Shown here piece by piece: positions 15,293 to 23,924 of a stretch of 45,684 nt of DNA. Origin of the DNA: GCA-020352575 sp964600365 (GTDB lineage Bacteria; Actinomycetota; Acidimicrobiia; Spongiisociales; JAENVV01); assembly GCA_964600365.1 (NCBI GenBank), contig CAZRJG010000015.1, forward strand, positions 1 to 45,684. Direction: 5' to 3'. The translations under genes were made by a program, and so were the position numbers. The notes below the pieces were generated by a model, which saw nothing but the letters and a program-made list of their open reading frames with translations, was not told where the DNA came from and made no database searches. How positions within the stretch are numbered: position 1 is the first letter of the stretch; each line of letters opens with the position of its first letter.

Positions 15293-16816
15293 CTAGCCGA
15301 GTTGGGTGAACACGCCCACGTAGCCCTCGGGGAGACCGTCGGGGTCGTGGATCGTGGTGATCGTGAGCCGCTCCTGGTAGGTGGTGCCGTCCTTGCGTCG
15401 GTTGGTGATCACGCCGCGCCAGGAGCCATGTGCCTCAAGCGAGCGCCACATCTCGGTGTAGAAGTCGTCGTCGTGGGTTGCCGACTGGAGGATCCTCGGG
15501 TTGTGGCCGATCACCTCGTGTGGCTTCCACCCGGTGATCTCGGTGAAGGCCGGGTTCACGTCGGTGATCACTCCGTCGAGGTCGGTGATGACGACTCCGT
15601 CGGCAGTCGAGCGGAACAGGGCCATCGAGCGACGATGCTGGAGGTGCGTCTCGTAGCGTTCACTGACGTCCTCCACGAGGCCGACCAGGAACCGTTGTGG
15701 TCCCGATGGCTCCCTCAGGGGGAAGAGACGAATCTGTATCCACTTGGCGAGTGCATCCCGGTCACTCTTGCCCTGGTCCCGGACCATCTCCCCAGCGTCG
15801 TACCGGACGATCGGAGTGGTGACCGGCTCGCCCAGGATGGCCCGTTCCAAGAACCAACGCAGCCCCAGTCGCACGATCTGCGGATCGTCGAAGACGTTGT
15901 AGGAGGAGAGCACGGCAGCACGCATCTCGTCAGGCATGCCGAAGAGTTCGCCCAATGCGTCGTTCATCTCGACCACGTTCCCCTGAGCGTCGAGGATCAC
16001 GATGCCGATGGGGGACTCATTGAAGATGGCTGAGAATCGAGCCTCTCGATCGATGAGCTCCTGCCGCGCATTCACCTCCTCGGTGACGTCCTGGATCACC
16101 CCACTGAAGACTGGCCTGCCCTCGATGGCCTCCTCCGACTCGGCGATCGACCTGAGGTGTCTCACGGTCCCGTCGACCACGATGCGGTACTCGTACACGT
16201 GTCGGCCTGGCTCCTGTCGGAGGAGCGCGGCGAACGCATCGTGATGTTCTCGGTCCTCGGGATGGATCAACGCCCGCTCAGCCACGTAGTCCGGGCCGTT
16301 CGCCGGATCGAGGCCGAAGAGTTCGTACAGGTAGAAGGACCAGAAGATCAGATCGGACTCCGCCTCGTACCGCCAGTGGCCCGACCGGGTGAGTCGGGCG
16401 GTGCGTGCTTCGATTCGTCGGGACCGTTCCAACTCGACCTCTGCGGAGCGCTCCTGCTCGGCGTCTGTGATGACGACGCCGACGTGCTCGTTGGGGAGGG
16501 GGAACGCATGGACGGAGACCCATCGTCGGATGCGGTCGTCTTCGTACGGGAGCGGGTCGAGCTGCACCGGAGTGCCCTCGGAGAGCACTGCCTGGGCGAT
16601 GGCGATGAATCCTTGGGAGATCGTTGCGGGGAACAGCTCGGAGACCCGTTTGCCGAGGTACTCCTCGCGCGGGAGGTTGCCGAGCCGTGCCTCCGAGTCG
16701 TTGATTTCCACCCACGCGAAGTCAGAGGCGGCGTCCACCGGGCGGAGGATCGAGAACGAGCTCTCCGCGTGGTGGAAGAACTGGCGGTAGAAGTCGTCGG
16801 CTACGGCATCCTCCAT
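15293..16816 (-). CDS. Multi-PAS sensor protein without output domain
   Basis: A 507-aa soluble protein made of four PAS-type domains: about 8-120, 138-250 (PAS fold 3, HPEDREHHDAF), 258-385 (FNESPIGIVILDAQGNVVEMNDALG) and 393-507 (FRSTADGVVITDLDGVITDVNPAFTEITGW). The last ends at GYVGVFTQLG, precisely where a GGDEF, kinase or EAL domain usually begins, but a stop codon follows and no remnant of such a domain lies beyond. It probably works by binding another protein. There is no signal peptide or span. A TAGCCT -10 lies 14 nt before the ATG. Confidence 0.82.
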   Translation of the reverse strand: MEDAVADDFYRQFFHHAESSFSILRPVDAASDFAWVEINDSEARLGNLPREEYLGKRVSELFPATISQGFIAIAQAVLSEGTPVQLDPLPYEDDRIRRWVSVHAFPLPNEHVGVVITDAEQERSAEVELERSRRIEARTARLTRSGHWRYEAESDLIFWSFYLYELFGLDPANGPDYVAERALIHPEDREHHDAFAALLRQEPGRHVYEYRIVVDGTVRHLRSIAESEEAIEGRPVFSGVIQDVTEEVNARQELIDREARFSAIFNESPIGIVILDAQGNVVEMNDALGELFGMPDEMRAAVLSSYNVFDDPQIVRLGLRWFLERAILGEPVTTPIVRYDAGEMVRDQGKSDRDALAKWIQIRLFPLREPSGPQRFLVGLVEDVSERYETHLQHRRSMALFRSTADGVVITDLDGVITDVNPAFTEITGWKPHEVIGHNPRILQSATHDDDFYTEMWRSLEAHGSWRGVITNRRKDGTTYQERLTITTIHDPDGLPEGYVGVFTQLG

Positions 16817-16856
16817 GGGTGACCGCTCGGAGGCTACCGATCGCAGCGCAGTGTGG

Positions 16857-17342
16857 TCAGTCCCGGAAGTTGATGTACTGGAGGGGTACTTCGAAGTCGA
16901 GGTCCTTCATCGCCGCGATCACCTGCTGGAGGTCGTCGCGCTTCTTGCCCTGGACCCGGACCTGGTCGCCCTGCACTTGCGCGGTGACCTTGAGACCGAG
17001 GTCGCGAATCTGCTTCGTGAGGTCCTTGGCAGCGTCCTTCGAGATGCCTTGGTTGAGCGTCCACACCGACCGGGAGCGGCCACCGCCGACCTGCTGGGGT
17101 GCTCCCCCCGCGATGCTCTTGAGATCGATTCCCCTCCGGATGAGCTTGCTCTTGAGGACGTCGTTGGCCGCCTCGAGTCGGCCTTCTGAGTCGGACTCGA
17201 CGGTGATCGCCTCGTCGGTGTGGCCAACCGAGGAGTCGGTGCCCCGGAAGTCATACCGTTGGGTGAGCTCGCGTGCGGCCTGGTCCACTGCGTTCCGGAC
17301 CTCCTGGAGGTCCACCTGGGAGACGATGTCGAAGGAAGGCAT
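16857..17342 (-). CDS. yajQ: YajQ family nucleotide-binding protein
   Basis: A 161-aa protein covering the whole YajQ (DUF520) family length. It starts MPSFDIVSQVDLQEVRNAVDQA and contains ELTQRYDFRGT, LKSKLIRRGID and the ending LQYINFRD, all family signatures. YajQ has two ferredoxin-like domains; some members bind cyclic di-GMP and act with transcription factors. It lies 40 nt upstream of the PAS gene on the same strand and has its own leaderless TAGCCT -10, so the two may be partly co-transcribed. Cyclic di-GMP binding is inferred from the family. Confidence 0.93.
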   Translation of the reverse strand: MPSFDIVSQVDLQEVRNAVDQAARELTQRYDFRGTDSSVGHTDEAITVESDSEGRLEAANDVLKSKLIRRGIDLKSIAGGAPQQVGGGRSRSVWTLNQGISKDAAKDLTKQIRDLGLKVTAQVQGDQVRVQGKKRDDLQQVIAAMKDLDFEVPLQYINFRD

Positions 17343-17348
17343 GCCCGG

Positions 17349-17354
17349 AGGCTA
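17349..17354 (-). promoter_or_regulatory. Leaderless-type -10 of yajQ
   Basis: TAGCCT on the minus strand, 6 nt before ATG 17342. Confidence 0.5.
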
Positions 17355-17462
17355 CGCCTCAGTCCCGACCAACCCCAATGGGGCGTCCCGACCACGTTCC
17401 CCGTCCTCAGTTCTCCACCCGCAACTACTCTCACTGGTCCCCGGCAACCCGAGGTTCTGCGC

Positions 17463-20162
17463 ATGCTCAACGACGGCTACATCCTCCAGATCCCGGATGG
17501 GAACCCACCCGAGACCGAGGAATGGCTCGAGTCCCTCGACCTCGTCGTGAACTCGGACAGCCGCAGGCGGGCTGCGTACCTCCTTGCGCGCCTCATGCGC
17601 CGCGCCCGCGAGCTCGATGTGGCGGTCCCCCCGCCGATGACGACCCCCTACATCAACACGATCCCCCCGGAGGCCGAGCCGTGGTTCCCCGGGGACGAGC
17701 AGATGGAGCGGCGGATCCGTCGGGCGATCCGGTGGAACGCCGCCGTCATGGTCGTGAAGGCCAACGCCCGGTCGGCGGGCATCGGAGGGCATCTCTCCTC
17801 GTTCGCGAGCTCGGCTGCGCTCTACGACGTGGGCTTCAACCACTTCTTCAAGGGGAATGATTCGGGTCGCCCCGGCGACCACGTCTACTTCCAGGGGCAT
17901 GCCTCACCGGGTATCTACGCGAGGGCGTTCCTGGAAGGACGCCTCGCCGAGGAGCACCTCGACCGTTTCCGCAAGGAGGTCGGCGGTGGCGGGCTCTCCT
18001 CGTACCCGCACCCCCGCCTCATGCCCGACTTCTGGCAGTACCCGACAGTGAGCATGGGGCTGGGCCCGATCAACTCGATTTACCACGCCCGGTTCCTCAA
18101 GTACCTCCACAACCGGGGCATCGAGGACACCTCGACGTCGCGCGTCTGGGGCTTCCTCGGCGACGGCGAGACCGACGAGCCCGAGACGGTGGCGAGCATC
18201 GACCTCGCGGCCCAGGAGGGCCTCGATAACCTCACCTGGGTCGTCAACTGCAACCTCCAGCGCCTCGACGGCCCCGTGCGTGGCAACGGGAAGATCATCC
18301 AGGAGCTCGAAGCGCTGTTCCGGGGTGCGGGGTGGAACGTCATCAAGGTGGTGTGGGGCGAGACCTGGGACCCGCTCCTCGCCAAGGACCACGAGGGCGT
18401 GCTGGTCGACAAGATGAACCGCTCCGTCGACGGCGAGTACCAGCGGTACAAGGCCGAGGACGGGGCGTACGTCCGGGAGCACTTCTTCGGCCCGGACCCC
18501 CGCCTGCGCGCCCTCGTCGCCGACATGACCGACGACGAGATCTGGGCGCTGCGTCGTGGTGGTCACGACTACAAGAAGCTCTATGCCGCCTACAAGATGG
18601 CGACGGAGCTGAAGGGTGCCCCGACGGTGATCCTCGCGAAGACGATCAAGGGCTGGACCCTCGGCCACGACGTCGAGGGACGCAACGCCACCCACCAGAT
18701 CAAGAAGCTCTCCAACAAGCAACTCATGGACCTGCGGTCCCGCCTGAGCCTCGACGACGACATCCCAGCCGAATCGCTCGAGGGTGAGAAGACGCCGCCG
18801 TACCTCCGGTTCGACGAGGGCTCTCCCGAGTACGAGTACATGCAGCAGCGGCGCCGGGAGCTCGGTGGGCCGCTCCCGTCCCGCACGCTCCCGATCCGTC
18901 GACCCCTCGCACTCCCCGGCGGTGACCCCTTCACCGAGACCTACGCCGGTTCGGGCAACGCGGAGGCCTCGACGACGATGGCGTTCGTCCGCCTCCTCCG
19001 GAACCTCGGTCGCACCGAGGGGTTCGGGGACCGGATCGTCCCGATCGTCCCCGACGAGGCTCGCACCTTCGGGATGGACTCGCTGTTCCGGGAGATGAAG
19101 ATCTACGCCTCCCATGGCCAGAAGTACGAGCCCGTGGACGCCAAGCTCCTCCTCTCCTACATGGAGGGAACCGACGGCCAGATCCTCGAGGAGGGGATCA
19201 CCGAGGCCGGCTCGCTCGCGAGCTGGATCGCTGCGGCGACCTCCTACGCCCACACGGGCGTGCCGATGGTCCCGTTCTTCATCTTCTACTCGATGTTCGG
19301 TTTCCAGCGGGTGATGGACCTCATCTGGGCCGCTGCGGACTCGCGGGCCCGGGGATTCCTCATCGGTGCCACGGCAGGTCGGACGACCCTCGAGGGCGAG
19401 GGACTCCAGCACCAGGACGGCCACTCCCTCCTGCTCGCCTCCGCCGTGCCCACGTGCCGCAGCTACGACCCGGCGTTCGCCTACGAGATGGGCGTGATCA
19501 TCGAGGACGGCATCAAGCGGATGTACGGCGACGGCGAGGACGTCTTCTATTACCTCACTGCGTACAACGAGAACTACGTCCAGCCGCCCAAGCCCGACGG
19601 CGTGGATGCCGGGGTCATCGAGGGCATGTATCGGTTCGCCGAGGCCCCCCGGGGAGAGGGCCCGAGGGCGACGATCCTCTTCTCGGGCACGGCCCACACC
19701 GCGGCCCAGGAGGCACGCACCATCCTCGCCGAGCGCTATGGGGTGCACGCCGAACTCTGGTCGGTGACGTCGTACCAGCTCCTCCGGGAGGATGCGTTGG
19801 AGGTCGAGCGGTGGAACCGGCTCCACCCGGGTTCAGCGCCAAGGACCCCCGTCGTGACCCAGCGGCTCGCCCTCACCGAGGGTCCGGTCGTGGCGGTGAG
19901 CGACTTCATGCACGCCGTGGCCGACCAGGTCTCCCGATGGGTGCCCCGGTCGTTCCTCTCGTTGGGCACCGACGGGTTCGGCCGAAGCGATACCCGGGCG
20001 GAGCTCCGATCGTTCTTCGAGATCGATGCGCCGCACATCGTGGTGGCGACGCTGTCGGCCCTCGCCGAGCAGGGCGACGTCGGGACCGAGGTCGTGGAAC
20101 GGGCCATCGCCGAGTTCGGCATCGACCCGGACGCCCCGGCCCCCTGGCGCGCCGACACCTGA
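17463..20162 (+). CDS. aceE: Pyruvate dehydrogenase E1 component, homodimeric type
   Basis: A 899-aa thiamine diphosphate enzyme that decarboxylates pyruvate and acetylates the E2 lipoyl group. The ThDP-binding motif runs from GDGETDEPE (G233) to NCN (262-264). GIGGHLSSFAS, HFFKGND, GGLSSYPHPRLMPDFWQ and the C-terminal LGTDGFGRSDTR are characteristic of AceE, and the length matches the family. The ATG at 17463 is preceded by GAGG; TACTCT near 17428 may be the -10. E2 and E3 genes are not in the window, as is usual in Actinobacteria, where AceE joins a shared dehydrogenase complex. The membrane protein gene follows after 2 nt. Confidence 0.97.
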   Translation: MLNDGYILQIPDGNPPETEEWLESLDLVVNSDSRRRAAYLLARLMRRARELDVAVPPPMTTPYINTIPPEAEPWFPGDEQMERRIRRAIRWNAAVMVVKANARSAGIGGHLSSFASSAALYDVGFNHFFKGNDSGRPGDHVYFQGHASPGIYARAFLEGRLAEEHLDRFRKEVGGGGLSSYPHPRLMPDFWQYPTVSMGLGPINSIYHARFLKYLHNRGIEDTSTSRVWGFLGDGETDEPETVASIDLAAQEGLDNLTWVVNCNLQRLDGPVRGNGKIIQELEALFRGAGWNVIKVVWGETWDPLLAKDHEGVLVDKMNRSVDGEYQRYKAEDGAYVREHFFGPDPRLRALVADMTDDEIWALRRGGHDYKKLYAAYKMATELKGAPTVILAKTIKGWTLGHDVEGRNATHQIKKLSNKQLMDLRSRLSLDDDIPAESLEGEKTPPYLRFDEGSPEYEYMQQRRRELGGPLPSRTLPIRRPLALPGGDPFTETYAGSGNAEASTTMAFVRLLRNLGRTEGFGDRIVPIVPDEARTFGMDSLFREMKIYASHGQKYEPVDAKLLLSYMEGTDGQILEEGITEAGSLASWIAAATSYAHTGVPMVPFFIFYSMFGFQRVMDLIWAAADSRARGFLIGATAGRTTLEGEGLQHQDGHSLLLASAVPTCRSYDPAFAYEMGVIIEDGIKRMYGDGEDVFYYLTAYNENYVQPPKPDGVDAGVIEGMYRFAEAPRGEGPRATILFSGTAHTAAQEARTILAERYGVHAELWSVTSYQLLREDALEVERWNRLHPGSAPRTPVVTQRLALTEGPVVAVSDFMHAVADQVSRWVPRSFLSLGTDGFGRSDTRAELRSFFEIDAPHIVVATLSALAEQGDVGTEVVERAIAEFGIDPDAPAPWRADT

Positions 20163-20164
20163 CC

Positions 20165-21220
20165 TTGCTGCGCGACGTCGTCTTCGTGGTAGCGGGCGCC
20201 GCAGTGGTGCTCGGCACCGCCTTGTCGGCGATCCGCACCGTGGTGCTTCCCCGGGCGGCATCGACCCTCATCGGCCGGCTGCTCTTTCCCTCGGTGCGCA
20301 AGGTGTTCCTGCTCCTGGCGAGCCGTCGGAAGACGTTCGAGGCGAAGGATCGAGTGTTGGCGCTCTACGCCCCAACGGTGCTCCTGCTCCTGCCCTTCGT
20401 GTGGGCCACCCTGGTGACACTGGGTTTCGCCCTCATCTACATGGGAGTCGTGGGCCTCGACTTCGCGACCGCCTTCGAGGTGAGCGGTTCCTCGTTGCTC
20501 ACCCTGGGATTCACGAAGGTCGAGGGCTCCGTACCCCTCCTCCTCGAGTTCGTCGAGGCCGCCATCGGCCTCATCATCGTCGCCCTGCTCATCACCTTCC
20601 TGCCGAGTCTGTTCCAGTCGTACGCATCGCGAGAGGTCGCAGTGAACGCCCTCGAGGTGCGCGCCGGCGTGCCGCCGTCGGCCGCCGAGATGCTCATCCG
20701 GCACCACCGGATCATGGGCTTCGAAGCCCTCGTTGAGAGCTATGTGGACTGGGAGGAGTGGTTCATCGAGCTCGAGGAGACGCACACGGCGTTCCCGGTG
20801 CTCGCCTTCTTCCGCGGCCCGACCGCGCAGCGGTCGTGGCTCTCGGCGGCGGGCACCGTGCTCGATGCAGGGGCCCTCGTCGTCAGCGTGGTGAAGGACA
20901 CCGCCGAGGAGCACCGGCCTCAGGTCGAGTTGGCGATTCGTGCCGGCTTCATCGCCCTTCGTCGTATCGCCGACGGCTTCGGGCTCCCCTACGACCCGGA
21001 CCCCGACCCGTCGGATCCCATCGCGATCGATCGCAGCGAGTTCATGGACCTCGTCGCAAGGCTCGAGGCCGAGGGTGTCGAAGTCGTCGACGACCTCGAT
21101 GCTGCCTGGCAGGCGTTCGCGGGGTGGCGGGTGAACTACGACGCAGTCCTGCTCGGACTCGCAGCCCTCATCGTCGCCCCGGAAGCCCCGTGGGTGAGCG
21201 ACCGACCGCCCGTCGGGTAG
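20165..21220 (+). CDS. Ion-channel-like membrane protein
   Basis: A 351-aa protein with an N-terminal span (about 3-25), a pore-like module (span about 70-95, a short helix ATAFEVSGSSLLTLGFT at 101-117, span about 125-148) and a cytosolic domain of about 200 residues rich in helices. The TLGF at 113-116 sits where two-span potassium channels have TVGYG, so selectivity is uncertain. The start is taken as TTG 20165, 2 nt after the aceE stop, and translation is probably coupled; no ribosome site is seen, and a GTG a few codons later is possible. The link to aceE is unexplained. Confidence 0.65.
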   Translation: MLRDVVFVVAGAAVVLGTALSAIRTVVLPRAASTLIGRLLFPSVRKVFLLLASRRKTFEAKDRVLALYAPTVLLLLPFVWATLVTLGFALIYMGVVGLDFATAFEVSGSSLLTLGFTKVEGSVPLLLEFVEAAIGLIIVALLITFLPSLFQSYASREVAVNALEVRAGVPPSAAEMLIRHHRIMGFEALVESYVDWEEWFIELEETHTAFPVLAFFRGPTAQRSWLSAAGTVLDAGALVVSVVKDTAEEHRPQVELAIRAGFIALRRIADGFGLPYDPDPDPSDPIAIDRSEFMDLVARLEAEGVEVVDDLDAAWQAFAGWRVNYDAVLLGLAALIVAPEAPWVSDRPPVG

Positions 21221-21226
21221 CGACGC

Positions 21227-21239
21227 GGCCGCTTCGGCC
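21227..21239. terminator. Weak hairpin between convergent genes
   Basis: GGCCG-CTT-CGGCC in the 36-nt gap between the channel-like and nitrobindin genes, without a T-run on either side. It may help stop both transcripts. Confidence 0.25.
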
Positions 21240-21256
21240 CGGGACGTGACCGGAGG

Positions 21257-21706
21257 TCAGGAGGCGCGGTGGAGTTCGGCCTCGAGGTGGACGTTCATCT
21301 CCTCGCCAACGGCCTCCATGTCGAGCTGGTATCGCAGGACGTCGTCCTCGACCTGGAGTCGTCGAGCAACCGAGGAGACCGGGATCGCCGTGGGGGTGGA
21401 CCCCACGTTGGCGCTCATGAGGTCGATCCGCTGCCCGGTGAGGATCCCGGAATGGACCTCGGTCAGGCCAGTGGGCTGGGCGACCACGAACTCGACAACG
21501 CCCGGTGACGGGGATCGCAAGTAGCCGCACTCTGTGTGCAGGGCGTTCCCGTCTGTGCCCTTCGTGCGCTGCTGGTAGCTCAAGAAGGGCTTGCCCGGGA
21601 TCTCTCCGAACACGACTTCTTCGGTGTATTCGAACGCTTCGATGGTCGGGTACGAGCCCTTGCCCGCTCCCCGCCACGTGCCGACGAGGAACGACAGGAC
21701 GCTCAC
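21257..21706 (-). CDS. Nitrobindin-like heme-binding beta-barrel protein (THAP4/DUF1794 family)
   Basis: A 149-aa single-domain beta barrel. The family GxWxGxG motif appears as VGTWRGAGKGSYPTIEAFEYTEE near the start, and the C-terminal HLEAELHR carries the histidine region used to bind heme in nitrobindins. Related actinobacterial proteins bind ferric heme and may react with nitric oxide or peroxynitrite; that activity is inferred. The start is GTG 21706, overlapping the stop of bpa by 4 nt (GTGA), so the proteasome activator and this protein are made from one transcript. Confidence 0.85.
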   Translation of the reverse strand: MSVLSFLVGTWRGAGKGSYPTIEAFEYTEEVVFGEIPGKPFLSYQQRTKGTDGNALHTECGYLRSPSPGVVEFVVAQPTGLTEVHSGILTGQRIDLMSANVGSTPTAIPVSSVARRLQVEDDVLRYQLDMEAVGEEMNVHLEAELHRAS

Positions 21707-22179
21707 AGGTACACGCCCGGGTACTTCTTGGGGTCGTCGTGGGGAGCTTCGAGCTGCTGGCGGCGGGCCATCTCGGCGAGTTGTGTCTGCGCCACCATCT
21801 GCTGGGTGATGACGGAGGCTTGGATCCCGTGGAACAGTCCCTCGAGCCATCCGATCAGCTGGGCGTGGGCGATCCTGAGCTCGGCTTCACTCGGCGTGTG
21901 CTCTGCGGCGAACGGTCGGAAGATCTCGTCGAGCTCCTCCTTCAGCTCGTCGTTGAGCACCTCGCGGAGCTCGACGATCGACGCTTGGTGCACCTCGAGG
22001 AGGCGTCGACGGCTCTCGATGTCGAGCGGGGCCTGGCGCACCTCCTCGAGCATGGCGCGGGTCATGGACGCGATGCGGATGAGCTTGGTGGGTTCGCTCA
22101 CCGGGGGTTGCTCTGAGCCCTCCTGCCCGTCGACCGTGGCTTCGGTGATCTCATCGGGTGTGAGGGCGTCATCGGTCAT
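21703..22179 (-). CDS. bpa: Bacterial proteasome activator Bpa/PafE (DUF2587)
   Basis: A 158-aa cytosolic ring-forming activator that opens the 20S proteasome without ATP. Strong family signatures are KLIRIASMTRAMLEEVRQAPLD, HQASIVELREVL, PSEAELRIAHAQLIGWLEGLFHGIQ and the C-terminal HbYX-type tail GVYL, which docks in the proteasome alpha-ring pockets. The length is close to the mycobacterial protein. It implies that the organism has a 20S proteasome, although prcAB is not in the window. The ATG is 6 nt after a leaderless TAGGCT -10, and the gene is coupled to the nitrobindin-like gene. Confidence 0.93.
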   Translation of the reverse strand: MTDDALTPDEITEATVDGQEGSEQPPVSEPTKLIRIASMTRAMLEEVRQAPLDIESRRRLLEVHQASIVELREVLNDELKEELDEIFRPFAAEHTPSEAELRIAHAQLIGWLEGLFHGIQASVITQQMVAQTQLAEMARRQQLEAPHDDPKKYPGVYL

Positions 22180-22185
22180 GGACCG

Positions 22186-22191
22186 AGCCTA
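22186..22191 (-). promoter_or_regulatory. Leaderless-type -10 of bpa
   Basis: TAGGCT on the minus strand, 6 nt before ATG 22179, inside the 38-nt gap after the RDD gene. Confidence 0.5.
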
Positions 22192-22217
22192 CCGATTGGC
22201 TCTGCCATCCCGGTGGG

Positions 22218-22961
22218 TCAGCGGTGCTGTTCCTTCGAGAGCCACACCTTCTCGAGGAACTCCTCGGGGGGGAGGTGTTCTCCTGCCGTGGCGACCCTCT
22301 CCCGCAGTCGCTCGTGGAGGCGCGTTCCGAACTTGGCTCGCTGCTCGGGGGTGAGTGAGGGCGCGCGCTCGAAGAAGTAGCGAATGGCTTCTGCCTCCTC
22401 GTCCGAGACAGCCGACACGTCCCAGCGCGGGCCCTCGAGTGTTCGCGCCGGGACCCAGGTCGAGGCCTCCTCATGGGGCAGCTCCTTGATGACCAATGTC
22501 CCGGCGGCAAGGTCCCCGACGCGCTGGTTGGTGCGTGAGGCCACCACCGAGACGAGTCCCACGAGGTAGGCACCCGGCAGCAGGTCGACGAGGCGAACCA
22601 GGTTGCGCACCACTGAGGTGGTGAACCCGACGGGGAGCCCGTTCGTGCGCACCACCCGGAGGTGGAACGCCCGCTTTCCGATGGATCGACCCCCGTCGAG
22701 GGTCTCGAAGAGCACGTAGTAGAGGATCGGTATCGCAGCGACGAAGGACACGAGGGTGACGGCGAGGGCGAATCCGCCCTCCTCCAGTACGGCGTCGAGC
22801 GCAGGGGCCGCTGCGAGAGCCCCGAAGAGGAAGGCGAACATGGCGATACCGATCACGAGGCTGTCGATGACGGCGGCTACGATCCGCGTCCCGACTCCGG
22901 CCAGGACGAGGTCGAGTCGGAGTCCTTCCGGCGTCTCGATGGAGTAGCGGTCTTCGAGCAT
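22218..22961 (-). CDS. RDD family membrane protein
   Basis: A 247-aa membrane protein with the RDD domain: span 1 with AGVGTRIVAAVIDSLVIGIAMF, span 2, then LFETLDGGRSIGKRAFHLRVV (the conserved GxSxGKR segment) and VVRNLVRLVDLLPGAYLVGL. The cytosolic tail of about 80 residues contains EEASTWVPARTLEGPRWDVSAVS, typical of the actinobacterial subgroup near moxR. The ATG at 22961 interlocks with the divergent SpoIIM ATG in one CATG. RDD proteins are small membrane components, in some cases antiporters; the role here is unknown. Confidence 0.88.
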   Translation of the reverse strand: MLEDRYSIETPEGLRLDLVLAGVGTRIVAAVIDSLVIGIAMFAFLFGALAAAPALDAVLEEGGFALAVTLVSFVAAIPILYYVLFETLDGGRSIGKRAFHLRVVRTNGLPVGFTTSVVRNLVRLVDLLPGAYLVGLVSVVASRTNQRVGDLAAGTLVIKELPHEEASTWVPARTLEGPRWDVSAVSDEEAEAIRYFFERAPSLTPEQRAKFGTRLHERLRERVATAGEHLPPEEFLEKVWLSKEQHR

Positions 22962-23901
22962 GGATCTTTCGACGTTCGTGTCAGAGCGCGAGGCTACTTG
23001 GAGGGACCTCGAATCCCTCGTGGCTGCGGCAGGCCGTCGCCCCGAGCAGCTCGGCGCCGCCCGGTTGCGTCGCATGGGTCGCCTCTACCGAGTGGTGGTG
23101 GCCGACCTTGCCCAGGCCCGTCGTCGGTTCGCAGGGGATCCCGTGGTCCGACGTCTCGAGCGCCTTGCCGTGGAGGCTCGTGGTGTGGTCTACGACCGGG
23201 GCCTCCGGAGGGACTCGTTCCTCGACTTCGTCGCGAACCGCTACTGGGGCCTCGTGCGAGCGCGCCTCGGGATGATCGGCCTGGCGGCGCTCGTGCTCTC
23301 CGGCCCGGGAGTGCTGACGGCGCTGTGGGCGCTCTCCGACCCGGTGGCATCCGAGTCGATCGTCCCCGCAGGGTTCCTCTGGGTGACCGAGCCCCAGGAG
23401 TCCACCGACCAGGGCCTCGGAGGACTCGGCCTGGCCGCGTTCTCCACCTATGTGCTCGTGAACAACATCAGGGTCACGCTCACCGCATTTGCCCTCGGTG
23501 TGACGTTTGGGCTCGGCACCGGGCTGATCCTTGCAACGAACGGGGCGATCCTCGGGGCAGTGACCGGCCTTGCGATCGGCGCCGGGAACGGCGAACTGCT
23601 CGTTGCTGCCACGACGGGGCACGGCATCCTCGAGTTCTCCTGCATCCTCGTCGGCGGCGGGGCGGGCTTGGCGATGGGCCGGGCCCTGCTCCGGCCCGGG
23701 ACCCGGACGAGGAGCCAGGCGCTCGCCATCGAGGCGAAGGAGTCGGCGTTGCTCGCCCTCGGCACGGCCCCCTGGCTTGCCCTTGCGGGGTTCATCGAGG
23801 GGTATGTGGGGAGGACCGGACTCGGCGCGGGGACGACGCTCGCTGTCGGGATCGTCACGGGGGCCGTCTACTGGGGATTGGTGATTGGCCGGGGGCCGTG
23901 A
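22960..23901 (+). CDS. Stage II sporulation protein M family (DUF95) membrane protein
   Basis: A 313-aa membrane protein of the SpoIIM family, common in non-sporulating Actinobacteria next to RDD and MoxR genes. It has a soluble N-terminal helical part (residues 1-90, FVSEREATWRDLESLV), then about five spans including VNNIRVTLTAFALGVTFGLGTGLILATNGAILG, the family core, and GHGILEFSCILVGGGAGLAMG. ATG 22960 overlaps the divergent RDD start. It may form a membrane complex with the RDD and DUF58 products; its molecular role is unknown. It is convergent with the DUF58 gene (23-nt gap). Confidence 0.9.
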   Translation: MDLSTFVSEREATWRDLESLVAAAGRRPEQLGAARLRRMGRLYRVVVADLAQARRRFAGDPVVRRLERLAVEARGVVYDRGLRRDSFLDFVANRYWGLVRARLGMIGLAALVLSGPGVLTALWALSDPVASESIVPAGFLWVTEPQESTDQGLGGLGLAAFSTYVLVNNIRVTLTAFALGVTFGLGTGLILATNGAILGAVTGLAIGAGNGELLVAATTGHGILEFSCILVGGGAGLAMGRALLRPGTRTRSQALAIEAKESALLALGTAPWLALAGFIEGYVGRTGLGAGTTLAVGIVTGAVYWGLVIGRGP

Positions 23902-23924
23902 GGGCCGGCAGCGCGTCGCATCGA

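Noticed and set aside
15293..15300. PAS protein as a frameshifted GGDEF protein
   Set aside because: The sequence beyond the stop is the intact thioredoxin gene on the other strand; no diguanylate cyclase remnant is found in any frame.
17904..19826. Long open frame (640 codons) on the minus strand opposite aceE, and similar long antisense frames elsewhere
   Set aside because: These arise from the high-GC third-position bias of the real gene on the other strand; the translations are low-complexity and rich in R, G, H and E, with no family motif.
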